Part shown: in pieces, positions 24,071 to 29,023 of the stretch
Layout: every line of letters begins with the position of its first letter
Position numbering within the stretch: position 1 is the first letter of the stretch
Source of the DNA: JAFHCF01 sp048497495
Lineage (GTDB): Bacteria > Pseudomonadota > Alphaproteobacteria > Rhizobiales > Ancalomicrobiaceae
Direction: 5' to 3'
Length of the DNA stretch: 29,023 nt
Assembly: GCA_048497495.1 (NCBI GenBank)
Contig: JAFHCF010000220.1
Coordinates: 1-29,023, forward strand
Translations under genes and position numbers: made by a program
Notes under the pieces: model-generated
What the model saw: the letters and a program-made list of their open reading frames with translations, nothing else
The model's database searches: none
What the model was told of the DNA's origin: nothing

Positions 24071-24901
24071 ATGATCCTCGCCCATCTGACCGACCTCCAC
24101 GTCCGCCCCGAAGGTGTTCCCGCCTACCGGGTGGCGGAGACCAACAAGCTCCTCGCCCGGGCGATCGACGCGCTCCTGGCGCTCGAGCCGCGCCCCGACG
24201 CCGTCGTCGTCTCCGGCGACCTGACCGATTGCGGTCTGGTCGAGGAATACGAGGTGTTGAAGCGGCAGTTGGCGCGGCTGCCGATGCCGGTCCATCTGGT
24301 TCTCGGCAATCACGACCGCCGCGAGACCTATCTCGAGGTGTTCGGCACGCCGGCCGGCGCCGCCGGGCCGCAAGACTTCGTCGGCTTCGACGTCGACGTC
24401 GCCGGCCTGCGGCTGATCGGCATCGACACGGTGGTGCCCGGCGCGTCCTTCGGCACCCTCTGCGCGAGCCGCCTCGCCGATCTCGACGGCCGCCTCGCCG
24501 AGCGCCCCGACGTGCCGACGATGATCGTCATGCACCACCCGCCGGCGCCCTGCGGCATCGCCCACATGGACCGCATCGCGCTCATCGAGGGGGCGGAGGA
24601 CCTCGCGGCGATCGTCGCCCGCCATCCCCAGGTCGAGCGCGTGCTCGCCGGCCACCACCACCGCCCGATCCAGTCGCGTTTCGCCGGGACCATCCTCCAG
24701 GTGGCGCCCTCGGTCGCCCACCAGGTGGTCTTCGATCTCTCGGAGGACGGCGTGTCCGCCTTCGTCATGGAACCCCCCGCCTTCCTCGTCCACACTCTGG
24801 TCGACGGCGCGGTGGTCTCCCATCATGCCTATGTCGAGCGCCACGACGGCCCCTACCCCTTCGTCCTCGACGCCGACTACCCCGGCCGCACCGCCGCCTG
24901 A
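24071..24901 (+). CDS. GpdQ-like glycerophosphodiesterase / class III metallophosphoesterase
   Basis: A 276-residue dinuclear metallophosphoesterase without signal peptide. All five metal blocks are present: D8/H10 in HLTDLH, GDLTDCG, GNHDRRETY, MHHPPAP and GHHH. As I recall it, Enterobacter GpdQ starts very similarly (LAHISDTHF, RPDAVVVSGDI.NCG, EEY) and has the same length. Such enzymes cleave glycerophosphodiesters, releasing glycerol-3-phosphate; cAMP phosphodiesterase CpdA is the main alternative. The position after ugpAEB supports glycerophosphodiesters as substrate. It probably belongs to the ugp transcript, possibly attenuated by the hairpin before it. Confidence 0.85.
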   Translation: MILAHLTDLHVRPEGVPAYRVAETNKLLARAIDALLALEPRPDAVVVSGDLTDCGLVEEYEVLKRQLARLPMPVHLVLGNHDRRETYLEVFGTPAGAAGPQDFVGFDVDVAGLRLIGIDTVVPGASFGTLCASRLADLDGRLAERPDVPTMIVMHHPPAPCGIAHMDRIALIEGAEDLAAIVARHPQVERVLAGHHHRPIQSRFAGTILQVAPSVAHQVVFDLSEDGVSAFVMEPPAFLVHTLVDGAVVSHHAYVERHDGPYPFVLDADYPGRTAA

Positions 24902-25289
24902 CCGATCCGCCCCGGCGCGATCACGCCGACCCGCTGGTCCGCGCCCGCGTCGACGGCAAGCCGGTCGGGCCGAAGCTCGCCGTCGGCGAACATGTCGTCA
25001 CCCGGCCGATCGACGGCGGCGGCCCGCGCGCCGCCCGGTCGTCGCTGCGACTGGCCCGCCCAGTGGTCGATGAGCCGGTGGTTCTGATTCACGAGACGGA
25101 TGGCAACCATCCGTCTCGATCGAACCACGCGCCGAGGCCGAGGCCCACAGCGACGCTCTCGTCGCCGCCGCCACCGGTACGCTGACCAACGATCCGGCCG
25201 CCGGCGGGTCGCGGCGGCTCGGCTCGAAGGTAGTCCGGCCGTCGCGGCGTGAAGACGTCGAGGTCCGAGCCGAAGAGGCTCGCCTCCAC
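24902..25289. pseudogene. possible coding relics around palindrome copy 2
   Basis: No intact gene is visible, but two stretches have coding-like G/C third positions. One, about 24920-25077 (+), encodes LVRARVDGKPVGPKLAVGEHVVTRPIDGGG...RPVVDEPVVL without a start codon. The other, 25131-25299 (+, another frame), encodes AEAEAHSDALVAAATGTLTNDPAAGG. The palindromic element lies between them. On the minus strand a GTG-started 66-codon frame (25289-25089) ends inside the element. These could be remains of a disrupted gene or simply compositional artefacts; no family is recognised. Confidence 0.25.
25078..25128. repeat. dispersed palindromic element, copy 2 (inverted relative to copy 1)
   Basis: The same nested palindrome as at 9634-9686, in opposite orientation: inner 12-bp stem 25092-25103 / 25107-25118 with loop CAA, outer arms GTGGTTC (25078-25084) and GAACCAC (25122-25128). 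Read in the same direction, the two copies differ at the loop and at one flanking base. Confidence 0.85.
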
Positions 25290-25298
25290 GCCTCGCGT

Positions 25299-25360
25299 AG
25301 TTTATCAATAATCTTCTATAATATATTGTTTTCATACAATTAATCAATATACAACAATTA
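25299..25360. promoter_or_regulatory. AT-rich island with nested inverted repeats
   Basis: About 60 bases that are mostly A/T in otherwise very GC-rich DNA. ATTGT (25325-25329) pairs with ACAAT (25336-25340), and TATATTG (25322-25328) with CAATATA (25345-25351). On the minus strand TTGATT and TATTAT, 18 bases apart, form a plausible promoter pointing left. It could be a regulator-binding or promoter region or a trace of foreign DNA. No gene lies in it. Confidence 0.5.
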
Positions 25361-25505
25361 CTGGTGACCATGAGGAAGGGTCACTCTCGATCACGCGAAC
25401 TCGCTCGATCGACCCCGCCAACCAATCGTCCGGCGGCGATCGGAACCGAACGTGATCGGCGGCTGAACACCGCGACCTCGATCACCCCTCGGGTCCTCAT
25501 GAGAT

Positions 25506-25545
25506 CGGTGGAACCCTCCACCGGGAGCGCCCGGAGGCGAAAGCC
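25506..25545 (+). other. cluster of short GC hairpins, possible structured leader
   Basis: CGGTGGA-ACCC-TCCACCG (25506-25523) overlaps CCGGG-AGCG-CCCGG (25521-25534), so the two cannot form together, and GGC-GAAA-GCC (25536-25545) follows. They lie in the 230 GC-rich bases between the AT-rich island and the promoter at 25591. If transcribed from the island they could form an attenuator-like leader. No known riboswitch class was recognised. Confidence 0.3.
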
Positions 25546-25590
25546 GCGTCCGTCGGGGCGGCCTCGCGCGCCCTCGCCCGAAGGAGGCTC

Positions 25591-25627
25591 TTGACATCGA
25601 ATATTTGTTATGAAGAATAACTATTAT
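25591..25627 (+). promoter_or_regulatory. promoter with operator-like palindrome for the aryl-acid operon
   Basis: TTGACA (25591-25596) is a perfect -35; 17-18 bases on lies a weak -10 (AGAATA/GAATAA, 25614-25620). The palindrome GTTAT-GAAGA-ATAAC (25607-25621) covers the -10, which fits repression by a small dimeric regulator such as a MarR-type protein, as known for hydroxycinnamate genes. No regulator gene is inside the window. Confidence 0.5.
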
Positions 25628-25651
25628 AAGAACGAACATGGGGAGACCGAG

Positions 25652-26464
25652 ATGCCGGCTGCCGCATCCGCCGAGACCGTCGAGACGATGGATCTCGGAT
25701 CGCTGAAGTTGGAGCGCCGCGGCGACGTCCTGGTCGTCGGTCTCGACCGTCCGTCGAAGCGCAACGCCATCGACGACGCGACGATCGAGGCGCTCGACGA
25801 GGTCTTCTCCTCGATCCCCGCCGAGGTCCGCGCCGTGGTGATCCACGGCGTCGGTCCGAACTTCTCCGCCGGCCTCGATCTCTCCGAGATCTCCGAACGC
25901 GACGTCACCGAAGGCGTCTTCCATTCGCGCAACTGGCATCGCTGCTTCGAGAAGATCGAGTTCGGCCGGGTGCCGGTCGTCGCGGTACTGAGGGGCGCGG
26001 TGATCGGCGGCGGGCTCGAGCTCGCCTGCGCCGCCCATGTCCGCGTCGCCGAAAGCTCCGCCTTCTACGCGCTCCCCGAGGGCCAGCGCGGCATCTTCGT
26101 CGGCGGCGGCGGCTCGGTGCGCCTGCCCAAGCTGATCGGCGTCGCCCGCATGGCCGACATGATGCTGACCGGCCGCACCTATTCGGCGGCGGACGGCGTG
26201 GCGCTCGGCTTCTCGCAATATCTGGTCGAGCCCGGCGACGGCTTCGACAAGGGGCTGGAGCTCGCGACCCGGATGTGCGGCAATGCCCCCCTCACCAATT
26301 TCGCCGTGATTCAGGCGCTGCCGCGCATCGCCGACGCCGATCCGCGCGTCGGCTACCTGATGGAATCGCTGGTCTCCGCCGTCGCCCAGGGCGACCAGGA
26401 GGCCAAGAACCGGGTCCGCGCCTTCCTGGAAAAGCGCGCCGCCAAGGTCACCCGCCCGGCCTGA
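25652..26464 (+). CDS. crotonase / enoyl-CoA hydratase family protein
   Basis: A 270-residue crotonase. The oxyanion-hole segments are FSAGLDL (71-77) and GAVIGGGLELAC (115-126). Both hydratase glutamates are present, E123 (GGGLE) and E143 (LPE), spaced 20 apart as in mitochondrial enoyl-CoA hydratase. The hydroxycinnamoyl-CoA hydratase-lyase family has Ser at the first of these positions, so hydration without aldehyde release is more likely. ATG 25652 follows GGGAGA by five bases; an earlier in-frame ATG at 25610 lies inside the promoter. It leads an operon with an aryl-CoA ligase and a thiolase. Isomerase or dehalogenase activity cannot be excluded. Confidence 0.87.
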   Translation: MPAAASAETVETMDLGSLKLERRGDVLVVGLDRPSKRNAIDDATIEALDEVFSSIPAEVRAVVIHGVGPNFSAGLDLSEISERDVTEGVFHSRNWHRCFEKIEFGRVPVVAVLRGAVIGGGLELACAAHVRVAESSAFYALPEGQRGIFVGGGGSVRLPKLIGVARMADMMLTGRTYSAADGVALGFSQYLVEPGDGFDKGLELATRMCGNAPLTNFAVIQALPRIADADPRVGYLMESLVSAVAQGDQEAKNRVRAFLEKRAAKVTRPA

Positions 26465-26583
26465 CCGGACGGGACTCAACGAAAAGACCGGGACACCCGG
26501 CGGACGCAATCGGCCGGAAGGCCACGAGGAAACGACGAGAGCGAGATCCGCGCCAAGACGGATCCGTTCCGGGGGAGGACACC

Positions 26584-28437
26584 ATGCACGCCACCATTCC
26601 GGCACCGACGCCGCTGCGTCTCTTCGGCAAGCTCGATCCGGTCGTCGAAAGCCGGCCCGACGGCGTCATCGTCGTCCGCTCCTCCAAGCCCCTGCCCCAC
26701 TATTCGGCCTCGCTGGTCGATCGGCTGGAGCATTGGGCCAAGGTCACCCCCAATCGGGTCTTCCTCGCCGAACGCGCCCCCGGCGGCGGTTGGCGCGAAC
26801 TGACCTACGGCCAGGCCTTCGAGCAGATCCTCCACATCGGCGCGGCGCTGCTCGCCCGCGACCTGTCGGAAGAGGAGCCGGTGCTGATCCTGTCGGGCAA
26901 CGGCATCGACCATGCCCTGATGTCGCTCGCCGGCATGGCGGTGGGGGTCCCCACCTGCCCGATGTCGACCGCCTATTCGACCATCTCGCAGGACCTCGGC
27001 AAGCTCACCTACGCGCTCGAGCTGCTCACCCCGCGCCTGGTCTTCGCCTCCGATGGCCGCACCTTCGGCCGCGCCTTGCGAAAGGTGAAGGAACACGGCA
27101 TCGAGATCGTCGTCTCCGACGACACCGCGGCGGAACTCGGCGCCACCACCTTCCAGAGCCTGCTCGACCGGCCGATCTCCTCCGCCGTCGTCTCGGCCCG
27201 CACCCAGGTCGGCCCCGACACCATCGCCAAGTTCCTGCTGACCTCGGGCTCGACCGGCTATCCCAAGGCGGTGACCAACACCCAGCGGATGATCTGCGCC
27301 AATCAGGCCCAGCTCGCCGAGGCGATGACCTTCCTCAAGGACGAGCCGCCGGTGCTGGTCGATTGGCTGCCCTGGGCCCACACCTTCGGCTCCAACCACA
27401 ATTTCGGCATCGCCCTCTACAACGGCGGCACCCTCTACATCGACGAGGGCAAGCCGGTGCCCGCCGCGATCGCCGCGACGGTCGCCAACCTGCGCGAGAT
27501 CGCCCCGACGATCTATTTCAACGTGCCCAAGGGCTTCGAGGCGCTTCTGCCCCATCTCCAGGCCGACGAGGCCTTGGCGCGGCAGTTCTTCTCCCGCCTC
27601 AAGCTCCTGTTCTACGCCGGCGCCGGTCTGTCGAAGCCGATCTGGGACGCCTATCGCGACCTGGCGATCGAGACCATCGGCCGCCCGGTCGCCTTCACCA
27701 CCTCGCTGGGGTCGACCGAGACCGCCCCCGGCGCCCTGATCAGCGTGCGCGACAACGATCGCCCCGGCATCGTCGGCGTGCCCCACAAGGGCGTCGAGCT
27801 CAAGCTGGTGCCCAACGCCGGCAAGCTGGAAGCGAGACTTCGCGGTCCCAACATCATGCCCGGCTACTGGCGCCGACCCGATCTCACCCAGGCCGCCTTC
27901 GATTCCGAGGGCTTCTATCTCCTCGGCGACGCGCTGCGCCTCGCCGAGCCCAACAATTTCGCCGCCGGCTTCGAGTTCGACGGCCGCGTCGCCGAGGACT
28001 TCAAGCTCGCCACCGGCACCTGGGTCTCGGTCGGCCCGCTGCGGGTCGATTTCGTCGGCAGGTTCGATCCGCTGGTCAAGGACGCCGTCGTCACCGGCCA
28101 CGACCGCGACGACGTCGGCATGCTGGTCTTCCCCGACGAGGAGGCGACGCGCCGGCTCGCGCCGCACCTTGCCCCCGACACGCCCTTCGCCGAGGTCGTC
28201 GCCGACCAGGCGGTCAAGGATGCCTTCCAGGAGCGCCTCGCCGAGGTCGCCCGCGCCTCGACCGGCTCCTCGACCCGCGTCACCCGCATCGCCCTTCTCG
28301 CCACGCCGCCGTCGATCGATCTCGGCGAGGCCACCGACAAGGGTTCGCTCAATCAGCGCGCCGTGCTCGCCAATCGCGCCGCCGACGTCGAGGCGCTCTA
28401 CGCCGCCGACCTCGAGCCGCACGTCATCAAACTCTGA
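26584..28437 (+). CDS. AMP-forming acyl-CoA synthetase, feruloyl-CoA synthetase type
   Basis: A 617-residue adenylate-forming ligase that activates a carboxylic acid to its CoA thioester at the cost of ATP. Motifs: LLTSGSTGYPKAV (218-230, nucleotide loop), WLPWAHTFGSNHNFGI, FTTSLGSTETAPG (adenine/AMP site) and GFYLLGDALRL. The usual C-terminal catalytic Lys may be that in TDKGSLNQRAV. The sequence (KPLPHYSASLVDRLEHWAKVTPNRVFLAER near the start) is of the kind annotated as feruloyl-CoA synthetase. GGGGGAGG precedes ATG 26584. With the hydratase and thiolase it suggests side-chain shortening of a hydroxycinnamate or similar aryl acid; the exact substrate is not determined by sequence. Confidence 0.85.
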   Translation: MHATIPAPTPLRLFGKLDPVVESRPDGVIVVRSSKPLPHYSASLVDRLEHWAKVTPNRVFLAERAPGGGWRELTYGQAFEQILHIGAALLARDLSEEEPVLILSGNGIDHALMSLAGMAVGVPTCPMSTAYSTISQDLGKLTYALELLTPRLVFASDGRTFGRALRKVKEHGIEIVVSDDTAAELGATTFQSLLDRPISSAVVSARTQVGPDTIAKFLLTSGSTGYPKAVTNTQRMICANQAQLAEAMTFLKDEPPVLVDWLPWAHTFGSNHNFGIALYNGGTLYIDEGKPVPAAIAATVANLREIAPTIYFNVPKGFEALLPHLQADEALARQFFSRLKLLFYAGAGLSKPIWDAYRDLAIETIGRPVAFTTSLGSTETAPGALISVRDNDRPGIVGVPHKGVELKLVPNAGKLEARLRGPNIMPGYWRRPDLTQAAFDSEGFYLLGDALRLAEPNNFAAGFEFDGRVAEDFKLATGTWVSVGPLRVDFVGRFDPLVKDAVVTGHDRDDVGMLVFPDEEATRRLAPHLAPDTPFAEVVADQAVKDAFQERLAEVARASTGSSTRVTRIALLATPPSIDLGEATDKGSLNQRAVLANRAADVEALYAADLEPHVIKL

Positions 28438-28448
28438 GGATCGAGTCC

Positions 28449-29023
28449 ATGACCGACGTACCCGGCGCCGTGGCGCTCGCCTTCGACGACGTCTTCCTCC
28501 TCGACGGCGCCCGCACCCCCTTCGTCGACTACAACGGCGCGCTCTCGACCGTGTCGCCGACCGATCTCGGCATCAAGGCCGGCCGCGAGGCCCTGAGGCG
28601 CGCCGGCGTCGCCGGATCCGAGATCGGCACCGTGATCGCCGGCAACATGGCCCAGGCGAGCTTCGACGCCTATTTCCTGCCCCGCCACGTCGGCCTCTAC
28701 TGCGGCGCCCCCGTCGAGGTGCCGGCGCACTTGGTCCAGCGCATCTGCGGCACCGGCGTCGAGGTGATCGCGCAAGCAGCCGACGCGATCTCGCTCGGCC
28801 GAGCGAAGGTGGCGCTCTGCGTCGGGGCGGAATCGATGAGCCGCAACCCAGTCGCCGCCTATACCCATCGCTCCGGCTTCCGCATGGGCCAGATCGAATT
28901 CAAGGACTTCCTGTGGGAGAGCCTGCTCGACACCTCGTGCTCGATCACCATGGGCGGCACGGCGGAAAATCTGGCCAAAAAGTACGGCATCACCCGCGAG
29001 GAGGTCGACGCCTTCGCCGCCCG
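28449..29023 (+). CDS. acetyl-CoA acetyltransferase / thiolase, cut by the window edge
   Basis: The first 191 codons of a thiolase; the gene continues past the right edge. It reads FLLDGARTPFVDYNGALSTVSPTDLG at the start, then VIAGNMAQ, and VQRICGTGVEVIAQAADAI with the nucleophilic C100. ALCVGAESMSRNP is the typical following block, and GGTAENLAKKYGITREEVDAFAA runs to the edge. GAGGA lies eight bases before ATG 28449, and the gap to the ligase gene is 11 bases. It would cleave a beta-ketoacyl-CoA with CoA, the last step of beta-oxidation; the needed 3-hydroxyacyl-CoA dehydrogenase is not in the window. Confidence 0.92.
   Translation, partial: MTDVPGAVALAFDDVFLLDGARTPFVDYNGALSTVSPTDLGIKAGREALRRAGVAGSEIGTVIAGNMAQASFDAYFLPRHVGLYCGAPVEVPAHLVQRICGTGVEVIAQAADAISLGRAKVALCVGAESMSRNPVAAYTHRSGFRMGQIEFKDFLWESLLDTSCSITMGGTAENLAKKYGITREEVDAFAA

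Noticed and set aside
25364..25594. 76-codon frame between the AT-rich island and the TTGACA promoter
   Set aside because: GTG start without a ribosome site, product rich in Arg/Ser/Pro without pattern, and it overlaps hairpins.
25610..25651. Upstream ATG for the crotonase
   Set aside because: It lies within the -35/-10 and palindrome region and has no ribosome site; ATG 25652 follows GGGAGA and matches family N-termini better.
26476..28422. 648-codon frame antisense to the acyl-CoA synthetase
   Set aside because: Compositional mirror; the plus strand has the full set of adenylation motifs.

Overview
The window is 29 kb of very GC-rich, densely packed DNA with codon use strongly biased to G/C in third positions. 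Gene content points to an alphaproteobacterium: a respiratory formate dehydrogenase locus with DUF3305, DUF3306, DUF6352 and DUF4444 companions, and a phosphate-linked ugp operon. Genus and family cannot be fixed from the sequence. No rRNA, tRNA, CRISPR array, transposase or phage gene was seen.

Region 1 (130-2793, +) is a three-gene signalling operon: a secreted PepSY protein with a Gly/Asp/His repeat, an OmpR-type response regulator and a PhoQ-like histidine kinase. Region 2 (2979-5034, +) is fdhD-mobA-mobB, coupled by 4-base overlaps, for molybdenum cofactor sulfuration and guanylylation. It converges on mrp/apbC (5051-6181, -), which follows DUF3306 and DUF3305 on the minus strand. A divergent gene (7560-9608, +) encodes a 682-residue polyferredoxin whose N-terminus resembles HdrA.

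Region 3 (9813-19454, -) is the formate dehydrogenase operon, in transcription order: TorD-like chaperone, 65-residue Tat peptide (FdhX-like), Mo-bisPGD catalytic subunit with Cys at the metal position, four-cluster beta subunit, cytochrome b gamma subunit, NarI/DsrM-like cytochrome b, HdrD/DsrK-like Fe-S protein, a possible 53-residue ORF, a lysine-free lipoate-ligase-fold protein (DUF4444) and DUF6352. The core enzyme should oxidise formate in the periplasm and reduce quinone. The extra DsrMK-like pair, the HdrA-like polyferredoxin and the DUF proteins look like a second electron-transfer or maturation module of unknown function; this is the most interesting part of the window.

Region 4 (19587-24901) is a glycerol-3-phosphate/glycerophosphodiester system: ugpC (-) diverges from ugpA-ugpE-ugpB (+), with a Pho-box-like site between them, followed by a GpdQ-like metallophosphoesterase that could hydrolyse imported diesters. 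Region 5 (24902-25651) has no confident gene: it holds possible coding relics, the second copy of a 51-53 bp palindromic element also found at 9634-9686, an AT-rich island, a set of GC hairpins, and a consensus-like promoter with an operator-like palindrome. Region 6 (25652 to the right edge, +) is an enoyl-CoA hydratase, a feruloyl-CoA-synthetase-like ligase and a truncated thiolase, probably a beta-oxidative route for hydroxycinnamates or related aryl acids.
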